Under the pieces are notes generated by a model. It searched no databases. It saw only the letters and a program-made list of their open reading frames with translations, and was not told the DNA's origin. A stretch of DNA of 64,000 bases from Staphylococcus gallinarum (lineage in GTDB: Bacteria; Bacillota; Bacilli; Staphylococcales; Staphylococcaceae): the NCBI RefSeq assembly GCF_000875895.1, contig NZ_JXCF01000026.1:186001-250000 (forward strand), given 5' to 3'. This document shows, in pieces, positions 46,606-56,862 of the stretch (position 1 is its first letter; each line of letters starts with the position of its first letter). Both the position numbers and the translations under genes were made by a program.

Positions 46606-48264
46606 ATGAAACAACTATGGTTAGATAAATTAGATGAGAGTTTAGTTAAACCATTTTATAATGAACAAACTGAAACAGAAAGAGCTGCAGCATTTGAAGG
46701 TGACTTAACGTTTGGTACTGCTGGCATAAGAAGTACATTTGGATTAGGTCCTGCTAGACTTAATGCATTTACAGTGCGTAAAGTTGCTTTGGGACTTGCA
46801 CAGTACTTAAATGAGCAGGTAACAGGTGCGAATGTAGTCATTCACTTTGATACTAGATTATTATCTAAGGCATTTTCACAAGAAATGGCCAGTGTCTTAG
46901 CTCAGAATGGTGTAACGCCAATATTAGCAAAAGATTATAAGTCAACGCCTGAATTATCATTTGCAGTTAGACATTTAAAGGCTGATGCAGGCGTAATGAT
47001 TACAGCGAGCCATAATCCTAAAAATTATAATGGTATTAAAATATATGACGCAAAAGGTGGCCAGTTGTTACCGGAACAATCAGAAGAACTCAGCTCATAC
47101 ATAAATCGTATACAATCTCCTTTAGAAATTGAAAAAGGTGACTTCGAACAACAAGTCGAGCAAGAGCAAATTTTATATATTAATGAAGATTTGACCAATG
47201 CCTATAAAGAAAATGTAAAGCAACTTGTTGGTTCAATCGATATTAAAGATTCTAAAGTTGTTTTAACCAGTCTACATGGTACAAGTTTACCAGTTGTATC
47301 CGAGATATTATCAGAACTTGAATACAATAATTATGTTATAGAGACAGAACAATCGTTACCGGATGGTAATTTTCCAACTGTTGCAATTGCGAATCCTGAA
47401 GATGAAGCAGCGTTTGAGCGTGGTTTAGCATTGGCAAATGAAACTGATGCACAAATGATTATTGCAACAGATCCAGATGCTGATCGCCTTGGATTTATTG
47501 AACGATATGATAATCATAATTATCGTTATTTCAATGGTAATGAAATTGGCTTGTTATTAATGAAATTAAGATTTCAAGATTTAGCTGATGCAAACAAGTC
47601 TCAATTTATTATTAAATCAATAGTTACAAGTGAATTAGCAGAGAGATTAGCGCTTGCATTAGATGTTGAAGTAAATAATGTCTTAACTGGCTTTAAATTT
47701 ATATCTCATCTTTTAGAAGAGAAGGAAAATAAAAATGAACAACAACTATTACTAGCATTTGAAGAAAGTCATGGTTACTTAGCACAAACGATTTCAAGAG
47801 ATAAAGATGCAATTCAGATTGTACCTCTATTAATTAAGTATAAGAATTTGCTTGCTAATAATGGTTTGACATTCAAAGATGAGATGGAAGATATTTATAA
47901 AAATATTGGTGCATTTAAGGATAGAACACTGGCGCCATCTTTTGAAGGGACAGAAGGTGTCGAAAAAATTAATCGTATTATGAATTACTTTAGAAGTAAT
48001 GAACTTTCAACTTTATGTGGTTTAGAAGTTAAAAAGGTTGAAGATTATGAATCAGGATATTTAACAGATAAAGTAAAGGGAACAACAGAATCATTAACAC
48101 TTCCTAAAGCTAATTTAATCAGATTTGTTTTTGATGAAGGATTCATTGCATTAAGACCATCAGGTACAGAACCAAAAATGAAAATTTATTTCTCTTTAAA
48201 TGTAGAAGATATCGATAAAATATCAACTGAATTTGTGAATCAATATATTGATTCAATAAAATAA
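46606..48264 (+). CDS. pgcA: Alpha-phosphoglucomutase PgcA
   Basis: A 552-residue alpha-D-phosphohexomutase that interconverts glucose-6-phosphate and glucose-1-phosphate, the precursor of UDP-glucose. Domain 1 holds the phosphoserine loop ITASHNPKNYNG (about 131-142). The Mg loop is ATDPDADRLGF (about 288-298), the sugar-binding loop FEESHGYLA (about 385), and the phosphate-binding loop RPSGTEPKMK (about 515). AAGGAGGAACTCAGAGA precedes the ATG. In S. aureus pgcA lies far away, as I recall; here it sits between lcpB and fmtA. Its product feeds UgtP glycolipid synthesis encoded earlier in the window. fmtA starts 20 bases later. Confidence 0.92.
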   Translation: MKQLWLDKLDESLVKPFYNEQTETERAAAFEGDLTFGTAGIRSTFGLGPARLNAFTVRKVALGLAQYLNEQVTGANVVIHFDTRLLSKAFSQEMASVLAQNGVTPILAKDYKSTPELSFAVRHLKADAGVMITASHNPKNYNGIKIYDAKGGQLLPEQSEELSSYINRIQSPLEIEKGDFEQQVEQEQILYINEDLTNAYKENVKQLVGSIDIKDSKVVLTSLHGTSLPVVSEILSELEYNNYVIETEQSLPDGNFPTVAIANPEDEAAFERGLALANETDAQMIIATDPDADRLGFIERYDNHNYRYFNGNEIGLLLMKLRFQDLADANKSQFIIKSIVTSELAERLALALDVEVNNVLTGFKFISHLLEEKENKNEQQLLLAFEESHGYLAQTISRDKDAIQIVPLLIKYKNLLANNGLTFKDEMEDIYKNIGAFKDRTLAPSFEGTEGVEKINRIMNYFRSNELSTLCGLEVKKVEDYESGYLTDKVKGTTESLTLPKANLIRFVFDEGFIALRPSGTEPKMKIYFSLNVEDIDKISTEFVNQYIDSIK

Positions 48265-48284
48265 GACGTATAGAGGCAACATGA

Positions 48285-49487
48285 ATGACAACAAGAACAA
48301 TTATACGTACAATTATTGCAGTTTTTTTGATCACTGGAATTTTCCTAATGGCTTATTACACAAGCATACAGGTATTTCACAACAAAAATGAAACACGCAT
48401 CACGAATAATCAGCAACAGAATTTAGATAGAAAAAATAATGAATCACATATAACCTTAAAGCTTCCGACAGTTATGAGTAATTCTCCGCAAATTAAGGAT
48501 ATTGATCATTATTTGAGTGAAAATGAATATAACGGAACGGCAACAATATATGAAAATGGCCAATTGAAGTTAAACAAAGGTTACGGTTTGCAAAACTTTA
48601 CAAAAAATCGGACGAATAAGCCCGACACAATGTATTTAACTGGCTCTGTACAAAAACTAACAACTGGTATAATGATTAAGCAACTTGAAGAAGAACATAA
48701 AGTTGATATAAATCAATCTATCGAAACGTATATACCATGGTTTAAAACAGATAAACCAATTACCGTAAAACAGTTAATTTTTCATAAGAGTGGTTTAGCA
48801 AAATATAAACCTAACTTAAAATACAAAAAGTTAGATGATGCTGTCACTGCGATCCACAAACAAGGCATAGATGAGGCTTATTATAATAAATATCGTTATA
48901 ATGATGCGAATTATTTAGTGCTTGCACAAATTATCGAAACGATCACTGGTAAATCTTTCGAGGAGAATTTTGATCAACGTTTGTTAAAACCATTACATTT
49001 ACAACATACTGCATTCTATAATAATCCAAATTTCAAGTTTAAAATGGCAACGGGTTATAAATTGAATGAAGGTAGTGAGCAACCACATGCACAACGTACG
49101 AAATATTTAAATCATTATTATGGTGCTGGTAATCTTTATATGACACCACTAGATATGTGTAAATTAGTCTATGGTTTACAAAACAATCAATTTTTCAATA
49201 GCCAAGTGACAGGGCCATTAATTCATGAAAGCTACACAAAGTCGTATCCAATTCCATATAGATATGGTTTTTATACTTTTGCTGATAAGAATAGGATAAA
49301 TGGTAAGTTTTTTGGACAGACGTTCACAGTATATTTTAATAATCGTTATATCATTGTATTAGGTTCTAACTATGAGACATTTGATTTTAAAAATGAAAAT
49401 TTATTAGAATATATATACAAAAATATTTTGAATCAGATTGGTACATATAATGAGGTGGGTGTTCCTTATCAAGTGGGCAATCAATAA
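48285..49487 (+). CDS. fmtA: FmtA, teichoic-acid D-alanine esterase (penicillin-recognising fold)
   Basis: A 400-residue serine beta-lactamase-like protein with an N-terminal membrane anchor (about 8-28, IIAVFLITGIFLMAYY). The SxxK motif is in TGSVQKLTTG (Ser about 119), followed by RYNDANYLVL (about 203-212, Tyr-x-Asn type) and GAGNLYMTPLDM (about 280). In S. aureus FmtA removes D-alanine from teichoic acids and contributes to methicillin resistance. The sequence aligns with it along its whole length but is much diverged. The start is the ATG at 48285, 8 bases after GAGG; an ATG at 48281 is in another frame. It probably shares the pgcA transcript. Confidence 0.88.
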   Translation: MTTRTIIRTIIAVFLITGIFLMAYYTSIQVFHNKNETRITNNQQQNLDRKNNESHITLKLPTVMSNSPQIKDIDHYLSENEYNGTATIYENGQLKLNKGYGLQNFTKNRTNKPDTMYLTGSVQKLTTGIMIKQLEEEHKVDINQSIETYIPWFKTDKPITVKQLIFHKSGLAKYKPNLKYKKLDDAVTAIHKQGIDEAYYNKYRYNDANYLVLAQIIETITGKSFEENFDQRLLKPLHLQHTAFYNNPNFKFKMATGYKLNEGSEQPHAQRTKYLNHYYGAGNLYMTPLDMCKLVYGLQNNQFFNSQVTGPLIHESYTKSYPIPYRYGFYTFADKNRINGKFFGQTFTVYFNNRYIIVLGSNYETFDFKNENLLEYIYKNILNQIGTYNEVGVPYQVGNQ

Positions 49488-49516
49488 CTTTATGTAAGTA
49501 TTTATGATGAACCAAA

Positions 49517-49562
49517 ACAAAAGGTTAAGACAATGAGATGAAATTGTCTTAACCTTTTTGTA
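49517..49562. terminator. Bidirectional terminator between fmtA and the nucleoside hydrolase
   Basis: AAAAGGTTAAGACAAT pairs perfectly with ATTGTCTTAACCTTTT around GAGATGAA. Confidence 0.93.
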
Positions 49563-49575
49563 TATGATTAGTATA

Positions 49576-50490
49576 TTAGATGCAATGTTGGAGGGAATCT
49601 ATAAATAAATTTTTGAAAATTTCAGGATCAATTGATAATACAACAGTACAATTTGGCTGTGGTGATTTAAAATCAGTCACAGTTGCACCTTTAGTTAATT
49701 GGCCTGATACTTCTATTTGTACATTTGCTTGAGCTGTTTCAAATTTGTCAGGATGTAATAAATAGAGAATGGTATAAGCATCATAAACGTTTGTACCTTT
49801 CTCAAAATCATCGCCACGATAATGTCTGAATAATTGATGTAACATTTTGCCAGTTTGATTTAACTGATTTAATTGATTAACAGTAGCATGACTGAGTGTA
49901 GAACTTCTAGCAACATCTAGACCAACCATAGTAATGGGTAGGTTTGAATTAAAGACAATTTGTGCAGCCTCAGGGTCACAGAATATATTAAATTCTGCTA
50001 ATGGTGTGATATTTCCTCGACCAGCACTGCCGCCCATGAGCACGATTTGACGGATATGTTGTTTTACTTCTGGATATGTAGAGAGTAGTAGTGCAATATT
50101 CGTAAGTGGTCCAATAGGTACAAGTGTGATAGGGGTGTCACTTTGTAACAGTAATGTTTTCATTGCTTCTACAGCATGAACATCACTTATGGCCGATTGA
50201 TCAATAGCAGGGAAGTCATAACCATTCATGCCAGACTCACCATGGACAACACTTGCATCAACGATATCTGTTAACAATGGATGTGCAGCGCCTTGATAAA
50301 CCGGTACATCGCTATTGAAAAATTGTTTGAGTTTCAAAGCATTTGCAGTAGTTTTATCAATTCCTACATTTCCATTAACTGTGGTAATCATTTTTACATC
50401 TAATTCAGGATGGTTCAGCGCAATGCTAATGGCAGCAGCATCATCTATACCTGGATCAGTATCAATAATAATTGGTAATTTATTAGACAT
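49576..50490 (-). CDS. Inosine-uridine type nucleoside hydrolase
   Basis: A 304-residue nucleoside N-ribohydrolase that salvages bases by splitting ribonucleosides. The Ca2+-binding DTDPGIDDAAAI motif is at residues 10-21. PIGPLTNIALLLSTYPEV (about 126) and EFNIFCDPEAAQIVF (about 164) hold the ribose pocket, and the second Asp of the calcium site is in NVYDAYTIL (about 240). The base preference cannot be told. TAGGAGGC precedes the ATG. S. aureus has a hydrolase gene at the same place before qox. Confidence 0.88.
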   Translation of the reverse strand: MSNKLPIIIDTDPGIDDAAAISIALNHPELDVKMITTVNGNVGIDKTTANALKLKQFFNSDVPVYQGAAHPLLTDIVDASVVHGESGMNGYDFPAIDQSAISDVHAVEAMKTLLLQSDTPITLVPIGPLTNIALLLSTYPEVKQHIRQIVLMGGSAGRGNITPLAEFNIFCDPEAAQIVFNSNLPITMVGLDVARSSTLSHATVNQLNQLNQTGKMLHQLFRHYRGDDFEKGTNVYDAYTILYLLHPDKFETAQANVQIEVSGQLTKGATVTDFKSPQPNCTVVLSIDPEIFKNLFIDSLQHCI

Positions 50491-50591
50491 TATAAATAGC
50501 CTCCTATAATAAGAATAAAATACTTTGCTTATAATATTATTTTACAATGAAATAAAGAATAAATGTTGTGAAGCACTTTAAATCATAACAA

Positions 50592-50624
50592 TAAAAAAAG
50601 ACTTCTCCGAAGAGAAGTCTTTTA
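50592..50624. terminator. Terminator after qoxD
   Basis: AAAAAAAGACTTCTC pairs with GAGAAGTCTTTT around CGAA, 8 bases past the qoxD stop, with a long T run on the minus strand. Confidence 0.93.
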
Positions 50625-50631
50625 CTTTGGA

Positions 50632-50922
50632 TTATAAGTGACTTGAGTGTCCACCTTGCATAACCCAGTACGTACCAATAACAGTGATTAAAGTAATGAT
50701 AATCGCAAATACTACTTTGAATCCTTGGACGTTACCGTCTTTACCTTCAGTTAAGTGCATGAACATTAATAATTGAACAGCTGCTTGAATGAAAGCAAAT
50801 CCGAAAATAATTGTAATCTTAGCGTTCAATGACATTGAAGTATACAATGTTACGAATATTGCTAAGATAGTTAGAACGATAGAAGCGATAAAGCCTACAG
50901 TGTGTTTTACTATTGTATTCAT
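50632..50922 (-). CDS. qoxD: Quinol oxidase subunit IV (QoxD)
   Basis: A 96-residue membrane protein with three helices (about 9-27, 34-55 and 70-90), the usual size and layout of cytochrome aa3/bo3 quinol oxidase subunit IV. It contains the family segment [26 protein letters not shown] with MFMHL. It stabilises the complex. Its start overlaps the qoxC stop by 4 bases, as last gene of qoxABCD. Confidence 0.93.
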   Translation of the reverse strand: MNTIVKHTVGFIASIVLTILAIFVTLYTSMSLNAKITIIFGFAFIQAAVQLLMFMHLTEGKDGNVQGFKVVFAIIITLITVIGTYWVMQGGHSSHL

Positions 50923-51524
50923 CCGCTATACACCATCCCTATCATATATACGGCAGTGAAGATGAAAATCCACACAACATCTAAAAAGTGCCAGTATAAA
51001 CTTACTATAAATAATTTAGGAGCATTATCTTTATTTAACCCTCGCATTGCAATTTGGATTAATAAACATGTAATCCAAACAATACCTAATGAAACGTGGG
51101 CACCATGTGTTCCTAATAGAATAAAGAAACTAGACCAATAAGAACCAATAGTTGGATTAACACCTTCATGTGCATAGTGAGCAAATTCATAGATTTCAAA
51201 ACCAACGAACACTACACCAAGCAATACAGTGATAATCATCCAAATCATCATTAGTTTTTGCTTTTCTTGTCTCATGTAGTAAATTGCAATACCACAAGTA
51301 TAAGAACTAATTAATAACGAGAATGTCATTATTAATACAAGTGGTAATTCAAATAACTCAGTAGTCATTTTACCAGCATAGTCGCCACCATGTTGTAATG
51401 TCAGTAAAGCTGCAAATAACGTACCAAATAATGAGAATTCTGCTGTAAGGAAAATCCAAAAGCCAAGTTTATTCAAATTACCTTCATGCGAACGAGAATC
51501 TATTGTGTTAGCATCATGACTCAT
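50919..51524 (-). CDS. qoxC: Quinol oxidase subunit III (QoxC)
   Basis: A 201-residue heme-copper oxidase subunit III with five helices. Signatures are [20 protein letters not shown] (about 19-38) and [19 protein letters not shown] (about 135-153), then [15 protein letters not shown] near the C-terminus. It overlaps qoxB by 11 bases at its start and qoxD by 4 at its end. Confidence 0.95.
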   Translation of the reverse strand: MSHDANTIDSRSHEGNLNKLGFWIFLTAEFSLFGTLFAALLTLQHGGDYAGKMTTELFELPLVLIMTFSLLISSYTCGIAIYYMRQEKQKLMMIWMIITVLLGVVFVGFEIYEFAHYAHEGVNPTIGSYWSSFFILLGTHGAHVSLGIVWITCLLIQIAMRGLNKDNAPKLFIVSLYWHFLDVVWIFIFTAVYMIGMVYSG

Positions 51525-53502
51525 GACTTACAGCCTCCCTTTCTTTTATACGTGCTTCACGTAAACGTTTTTCAGTTTCAGCAACTTCTTCTGCATGGAT
51601 ATGGTAACCATGGTCGACTTGGAAACTGCGGTAAATCATTGTTCCGAAGATACCAATTAAGCAAAGAATTGCTGGAATGATAGTTTCAAATATTAAGAAG
51701 AAACCACCAATCGTCATAAAGATACCCATCCATAAACCAACAGCAGTGTTGTTAGGCATATGAATATCTTTGTAATTATGGTTTTCTAAATAATGACGAC
51801 CGTGTTCTTTCATATCAACAAATGTATCATAGTCATTCCAATCTGGAGTGATTGCGAAGTTGTATTTAGGTGGAATTGCTGATGCAGTAGACCACTCTAA
51901 AGTACGACCTAAACCATCCCAGTTATCACCAGTTGCTTCACGTGGTGCTTTGAAGAAACTGTATACGATACTTGCTACTAAGAACATGAAGCCTAATGCC
52001 ATTAATAGGGCACCGATAGTTGAGATTACGTTTAATAACCACCAACCATCTTCTGGCATATAAGTGTATAAACGACGAGGCATACCATCTAATCCAAGTA
52101 CGAATTGTGGTAAGAAACAAACGTTAAATCCGATCATGAATAACCAGAAACACCATTTGTTTAATGTCTCATTTAATTTATAACCAGTCATCTTAGGATA
52201 CCAGAAGATTAAAGCACCAAGACAGGCAAATACAACACCAGTAACTAATGTGTAGTGGAAGTGTGCCACTAAGAAATAAGTATTATGGTATTGATAGTCT
52301 GCTGCAGCCATCGCTAACATTACACCAGTAACCCCACCTAATAAGAAGTTAGGGATGAAGGCTAATGAGAATAACATTGGCGATTCAAAACTAATACGAC
52401 CTTGGTATAAAGTGAACAACCAGTTAAATAGTTTAACACCGGTTGGTATACCAATTAACATTGTTGTAATTGAGAAGAATGAGTTAATCAAAGCACCATT
52501 ACCCATTGTGAAGAAATGGTGAACCCAAACTAAGAAACTTAAGAATGCAATACCTGCAGTTGCCCACACCATGCTTTGGTGTCCGAATAAACGTTTACGA
52601 GCAAATGTAGGAATGATTTCAGAATATATACCAAATGCCGGTAGGATAACGATATATACTTCAGGGTGCCCCCATACCCAGAAGAAGTTAGCCCATAACA
52701 TTGGCATACCACCGTCAGCAACGGTGAAGAATGCTGTTCCAAAAATTCTGTCTGTAGTGAATAATGCTAAAGCAACTGTTAACACAGGGAATGCCAAGAT
52801 AACAATCAATGCAGTGATGAAAGTTGTTACAGTGAACATTGGCATTTCCATAAATTTCATTGTAGGTGATTTACATCTAAGTATTGTTACGAAGAAGTTA
52901 ATACCTGTCATTAATGTTCCGATACCAGAAATCTGGATTGCTATTAGGTAATAGTTAACCCCAGGTCCTGGACTAAATTCTCCGGCAAGTGGAGCATAGT
53001 TTGTCCAACCAGCAGCAGGTGATCCACCTACGATAAATGAAAGGTTGAATAAAATCATACCTGCGAAGAATAACCAGAAACTAATACTGTTCAATACAGG
53101 GAATGCAACGTCGCGTGCACCAATTTGTAATGGTACAACTACGTTCCATAAACCAAATACGAAAGGCATTGCCATAAAGATAATCATGATAACGCCGTGC
53201 GTACTAAAGATTTCGTTATAGTGGTTTGATTCTAAGAATTTATTATCTGGAATTGTTAATTGAGCACGAATAAGTAATGCGTCAATACCACCACGAACGA
53301 ACATTAATACTGCACAGATTAGGTACATTGCACCAATCTTCTTATGGTCGACAGATGTGAACCATTCTTTGTAAAGATATTTCCATAACTTGAAGTAAGT
53401 AATTACTGCGATCACACCGATAACTAAGAATGGCGCACCAATTTGTGCCATTGTAATCATCCAGTTACCATGAACGATCAATTGATCCCATGGAAAATTC
53501 AT
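51514..53502 (-). CDS. qoxB: Quinol oxidase subunit I (QoxB), catalytic
   Basis: A 662-residue heme-copper oxidase subunit I with about 14 helices. It holds the low-spin heme and the heme-CuB centre where O2 is reduced. [19 protein letters not shown] carries the low-spin heme His (about 105). [14 protein letters not shown] (about 282) has the CuB His with the cross-linked Tyr. WVHHFFTMG (about 332) has the next two CuB His, and [13 protein letters not shown] (about 415-425) the two heme-ligand His. It oxidises menaquinol from the MenA-F pathway in this window. The ATG overlaps the qoxA stop by 1 base. Confidence 0.97.
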   Translation of the reverse strand: MNFPWDQLIVHGNWMITMAQIGAPFLVIGVIAVITYFKLWKYLYKEWFTSVDHKKIGAMYLICAVLMFVRGGIDALLIRAQLTIPDNKFLESNHYNEIFSTHGVIMIIFMAMPFVFGLWNVVVPLQIGARDVAFPVLNSISFWLFFAGMILFNLSFIVGGSPAAGWTNYAPLAGEFSPGPGVNYYLIAIQISGIGTLMTGINFFVTILRCKSPTMKFMEMPMFTVTTFITALIVILAFPVLTVALALFTTDRIFGTAFFTVADGGMPMLWANFFWVWGHPEVYIVILPAFGIYSEIIPTFARKRLFGHQSMVWATAGIAFLSFLVWVHHFFTMGNGALINSFFSITTMLIGIPTGVKLFNWLFTLYQGRISFESPMLFSLAFIPNFLLGGVTGVMLAMAAADYQYHNTYFLVAHFHYTLVTGVVFACLGALIFWYPKMTGYKLNETLNKWCFWLFMIGFNVCFLPQFVLGLDGMPRRLYTYMPEDGWWLLNVISTIGALLMALGFMFLVASIVYSFFKAPREATGDNWDGLGRTLEWSTASAIPPKYNFAITPDWNDYDTFVDMKEHGRHYLENHNYKDIHMPNNTAVGLWMGIFMTIGGFFLIFETIIPAILCLIGIFGTMIYRSFQVDHGYHIHAEEVAETEKRLREARIKEREAVSHES

Positions 53503-54623
53503 TAATGTCCACCTCCATGCTCTTGATCTTTGTTCTCAATTTTAGATGCTTCTTTATCTTTAGCACCTTTTGAGATTTTTTCCATTTCGTCCATATTATG
53601 TGATTCATCTTTCTTGAATTTACCATCATATGGCTCTTTGTTGCCTAAGATCATGGCTTTCATACCATGACGTTCGTAGTTAGCGTTTGTAATCTGTGGT
53701 TTACGTGCAGGTTGATCCGGTTTATCTAATATATCCTCTGTAATTTGTTTTTCAGAGTTGAAGTTTGGATCTTTTTGTACGTAATTATAGCGATCATAAG
53801 CATAGAAGATATACTCAGGATCTGCAGCAGGGTCAACAAACGCCATGTGCGTACCACTGAAAGTTAAGTTTTTGTTTTCAGTAGTAGGTAAAAGTTGCTT
53901 GTCAAATGTATCTTGATCTAATACTTTTTGACTTTGAGCATCTTTAACCCAATCCTTGAATTTACTTTGACTTACTGAGTGAACGTCAAATGTTTGACGA
54001 GCGAAACCTTCACCATTGAAGTTTGAGTTACGACCTCTGAACGTACCTTCTTTATCAGCAGTTAACGTCCAGTCCATCGTCATACCAGTCATCGCGTATT
54101 TCTGACCACCTAATTGTGGAATCCAGAAACTAGTCATCATATCCATAGATTGGAGTTTAAAGATAACCGGACGATCTTTCGGAATAGTTAAGTGATTAAC
54201 TGTTTCGATTTTTTCTTCAGGGTAACTAAAGAACCATTTATAACCAGCACTCGTAGCGTAAACAACAAGTGGGTCATCTTCTTTAGCCGGTGGTTTTTCG
54301 TATTCGTAAAGTGATTTAACCGTTGGAATGGCTAAAGCAATTACGATAATCACAGGAACAATAAACCAAATTGTTTCAAGTAAAGAGTTGTGGTGCATTT
54401 TACCAGATTCTGATGTATTTCCTATTCTGTATTTGAATAAGAACACAGCGAACATGATAAGCACCGCGGCAATAATAACAAGCATGAAGATGATTGAATA
54501 GATAATCAAGAACTTCGAGTCACTTGCCATCGGCCCTTTTGGGTTTAAAACTTCTACATTGGAACAGCCACTAAGTAAAATTAGTGAGCCAAAGAGTAGA
54601 AGCAAAGACTTAAATTTTGACAC
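53502..54623 (-). CDS. qoxA: Quinol oxidase subunit II (QoxA), lipoprotein
   Basis: A 373-residue subunit II. The signal peptide ends in a lipobox (LILLSGC, Cys20), so the N-terminus is lipid-anchored. Two helices follow (about 38-65 and 84-104) and then a cupredoxin domain (about 120-230). The Cys/His CuA ligands of cytochrome c oxidases are absent, as expected for a quinol oxidase ([16 protein letters not shown]). The C-terminal about 80 residues are charged and end in HGGGH. TAGGAGGTC precedes the ATG. It is first gene of qoxABCD. Confidence 0.95.
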   Translation of the reverse strand: MSKFKSLLLLFGSLILLSGCSNVEVLNPKGPMASDSKFLIIYSIIFMLVIIAAVLIMFAVFLFKYRIGNTSESGKMHHNSLLETIWFIVPVIIVIALAIPTVKSLYEYEKPPAKEDDPLVVYATSAGYKWFFSYPEEKIETVNHLTIPKDRPVIFKLQSMDMMTSFWIPQLGGQKYAMTGMTMDWTLTADKEGTFRGRNSNFNGEGFARQTFDVHSVSQSKFKDWVKDAQSQKVLDQDTFDKQLLPTTENKNLTFSGTHMAFVDPAADPEYIFYAYDRYNYVQKDPNFNSEKQITEDILDKPDQPARKPQITNANYERHGMKAMILGNKEPYDGKFKKDESHNMDEMEKISKGAKDKEASKIENKDQEHGGGH

Positions 54624-54729
54624 TTTTTTGACCTCCTAATACTACAATTGTAGGGCTTACCATCAATTTTAAGATATTACGCAATATTTACAAGTCTTTC
54701 TGAGGAAAAAATTATTGTAAAATTAAAAC

Positions 54730-54762
54730 AAGCCCAACAGACTCAAGGTCTGACGGGCTTTT
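54730..54762. terminator. Terminator between qoxA and the DUF5011-like gene
   Basis: AAGCCC..CAGAC pairs with GTCTG..GGGCTT, with TTTT on the plus side and TGTTTTAATTTT on the minus side. It probably ends the minus-strand gene at 54878. Confidence 0.8.
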
Positions 54763-54877
54763 AAAGATTTGTTAAAATTATGTGTACATTTTGTGAAAAG
54801 TGCCATATTTTAATATAATGGATAATTTTAGTTGTTTATATAGGTATATTGGAAGCAATTTAACGTAATTTAGTTGA

Positions 54878-55195
54878 TTATTTTACTTCTATATAATGTG
54901 TTGATTTTCCAATTGCACCATCTGAATCTTCAACTTTATAAACGACTTTATATTTTCCTGGCTTTGAAGTATCAATATCACCATCTACAGTTATTTTATG
55001 TGTCAGGTCGCCATCTTCTTTGTCAAACGCACGGACACCTTTTAATGGTTGATATGCTTCTCCCTTATGTATAATTGTATCTTTTGTACCTTTTAATTCT
55101 GGAATAGAGTTATCAGTAGCTTCTGCGCTTAGGTTAGGTGTAACAAGCGTTGCGGAAACACCTAATGCTGATAAAGACTGTAATAATTTGTTCAT
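54878..55195 (-). CDS. Small secreted protein with one Ig-like (DUF5011-type) domain
   Basis: A 105-residue protein. The signal peptide is about 1-26 (MNKLLQSLSALGVSATLVTPNL.., cut near LSA-EA). A single bacterial Ig-like domain of the DUF5011/HYR type follows, recognised from GVRAFDKEDGDLTHKITVDG and KPGKYKVVYKVEDSDG. There is no sortase motif or anchor, so it should be released. S. aureus encodes a similar protein beside qoxA. Its role is unknown; such domains usually sit in larger adhesins or hydrolases. GGAGGTTAGC precedes the ATG. Confidence 0.75.
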   Translation of the reverse strand: MNKLLQSLSALGVSATLVTPNLSAEATDNSIPELKGTKDTIIHKGEAYQPLKGVRAFDKEDGDLTHKITVDGDIDTSKPGKYKVVYKVEDSDGAIGKSTHYIEVK

Positions 55196-55343
55196 AACGC
55201 TAACCTCCGAATGAAAGCCATTGATTTATTTAACTTAACTATACTGTAATCTACGTTTAAAATCATCATACTATAGTCTTAATATACCGTACGACTTTAA
55301 ATTTAAATGAAAATTTCAGTTAAAATTTAGTAAATTGAACTTT

Positions 55344-55361
55344 TTGTGAATTTTATCACGT
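55344..55361 (+). promoter_or_regulatory. Possible Rex-type redox operator upstream of hmp
   Basis: TTGTGAATTTTATCACGT keeps the Rex layout GTGA-N6-TCAC, with a full left half-site (TTGTGA) and a decayed right end (TCACGT rather than TCACAA). It lies 77 bases before the hmp ATG. Confidence 0.35.
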
Positions 55362-55437
55362 AAACCTTTCAAATGTAAATTAATTGTATTAAACTAATTT
55401 GTGAAATAAAGAATAAATGGCTAGGGGAGTGTCAAGT

Positions 55438-56583
55438 ATGTTAACAGAGAACGAAAAAGCAATTATTAAAGAAACGGTGCCAGTATTACAAGAAAAGGGT
55501 ACAGAAATCACGTCATTTTTCTACAAAAGAATGTTTAATCAACATCCAGAATTAAAAAATATGTTTAACCAAACGAATCAAAAGAGAGGGCTTCAATCCA
55601 CAGCATTAGCTCAAAGTGTATTAGCTGCTGCATTAAATATTGAAGATTTAACGCGTATTTTACCAGTAGTAAAAGAGATTGCATATAAGCATTGTGCGCT
55701 ACAAGTACCGCCAGCAGGTTATGATATAGTTGGTGAAAATTTAATTGCTGCAATTGAACATGTGCTAAGTTTGGAAAATGATAATCCAATCGTTCAAACT
55801 TGGACAAAAGCTTATGGTGAAATTGCAAATGTGTTTATCTCAGTTGAAAAAGAAATATATGAACAAATGGCATGGAGTGGTTTCAAACCATTCGAACTCA
55901 TTGATATAGAGCAAGTTACTGACAATATTAAGTTATTTACGATTAAATCAACTGAAATAGATTTAAGTCAATTTGAGCCAGGACAATATATTACGGTTGA
56001 TGTTGAAAGTGAGAAATTACCATATCGTGCAAAACGTCATTATTCTATTGTAGAAGGTAATGTTGATCAATTAAGTTTTGCTGTTAAAAGAGATGTTACA
56101 GAGAATAATGAAGGAGAAGTTTCAACAATTTTACACGATGAGTTCAAAGTTGGTGATATGATTAATTTATCTGCACCAGTTGGTGACTTTACATTAAATC
56201 ATGTGTCTAAACCACAATTGTTTATCGGTTCAGGAATCGGTGTAACGCCATTAGTTCCAATGTTTAGACACGTTGTATCTAGTCAAGGAACAGCACAATT
56301 CATTCAAAACACGAATGATATTGACCAAATTCCATTCCAAGAAAAGCTATCTAAAATTGCAAATAATGAAGATAATGCTAATTATATCATTCACGACAAA
56401 AATCAAAATGGTTATATCGATGCTGAATATTTAAAACAGTATTTAACAGATGATACAGAAATTTATGTTTGTGGTGGAACAGAGTTCTTGAAATCCATCA
56501 TCAGTATATTAAAAGAAATTGGAGTAGCATCAGAGCGTGTACATTTTGAATCATTTATTCCAAAATTAAGTGTTGGTGTATAA
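55438..56583 (+). CDS. hmp: Flavohemoglobin, nitric oxide dioxygenase
   Basis: A 381-residue cytosolic enzyme that oxidises NO to nitrate with NAD(P)H and O2. The globin domain (1-140) has the proximal His in AYKHCALQVPP (about 85). The FAD domain has RAKRHYSIVEG (about 204-214). The NAD domain has GSGIGVTPLVPMF (about 270) and ends YVCGGTEFL (about 352) and FESFIPKLSV. I chose the ATG at 55438 (MLTENEKAIIKE), 9 bases after AGGGGAG; the frame to 55417 reads through that site. In S. aureus hmp lies in another part of the chromosome as I recall. Here it neighbours the qox oxidase, itself a target of NO. Confidence 0.93.
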   Translation: MLTENEKAIIKETVPVLQEKGTEITSFFYKRMFNQHPELKNMFNQTNQKRGLQSTALAQSVLAAALNIEDLTRILPVVKEIAYKHCALQVPPAGYDIVGENLIAAIEHVLSLENDNPIVQTWTKAYGEIANVFISVEKEIYEQMAWSGFKPFELIDIEQVTDNIKLFTIKSTEIDLSQFEPGQYITVDVESEKLPYRAKRHYSIVEGNVDQLSFAVKRDVTENNEGEVSTILHDEFKVGDMINLSAPVGDFTLNHVSKPQLFIGSGIGVTPLVPMFRHVVSSQGTAQFIQNTNDIDQIPFQEKLSKIANNEDNANYIIHDKNQNGYIDAEYLKQYLTDDTEIYVCGGTEFLKSIISILKEIGVASERVHFESFIPKLSVGV

Positions 56584-56657
56584 TTTATATAACGTTAAAA
56601 CCAAGTTACCCCTTTAAAAATGATATATAGAAGTGACTGGGAGTTAAACCTCAGAAT

Positions 56658-56704
56658 AATGCCACCCCTAAGATTAAATTAATCTCTTGGGGTGGCATTT
56701 TTAT
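56658..56704 (+). terminator. Terminator after hmp
   Basis: AATGCCACCCC pairs perfectly with GGGGTGGCATT, with an inner AGATTAA/TTAATCT stem and TTTTT after. Confidence 0.93.
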
Positions 56705-56787
56705 AGTGAAAACATCATTATTTGTTTAGTACGAATAGGTTATGATGTTCGAAAAGCCAAACACCTGTGTAGCAAATAATAAAAGGA

Positions 56788-56826
56788 AAAGGCAATTTCT
56801 ATCACATTCGATAGAAATTGCCTTTT
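56788..56826. terminator. Terminator after folD
   Basis: AAAGGCAATTTCTATC pairs perfectly with GATAGAAATTGCCTTT around ACATTC. On the minus strand it is followed by TCCTTTTATT; it also reads on the plus strand. Confidence 0.9.
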
Positions 56827-56862
56827 TAACTGGATAAATATCTTAACATCTAGACTATTATC

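Noticed and set aside
54788-54810. TTGTGAAAAGTGCC as a Rex site near qoxA
   Set aside because: Only one half-site is present and the second arm does not match; it also lies downstream of the transcription unit on one strand.
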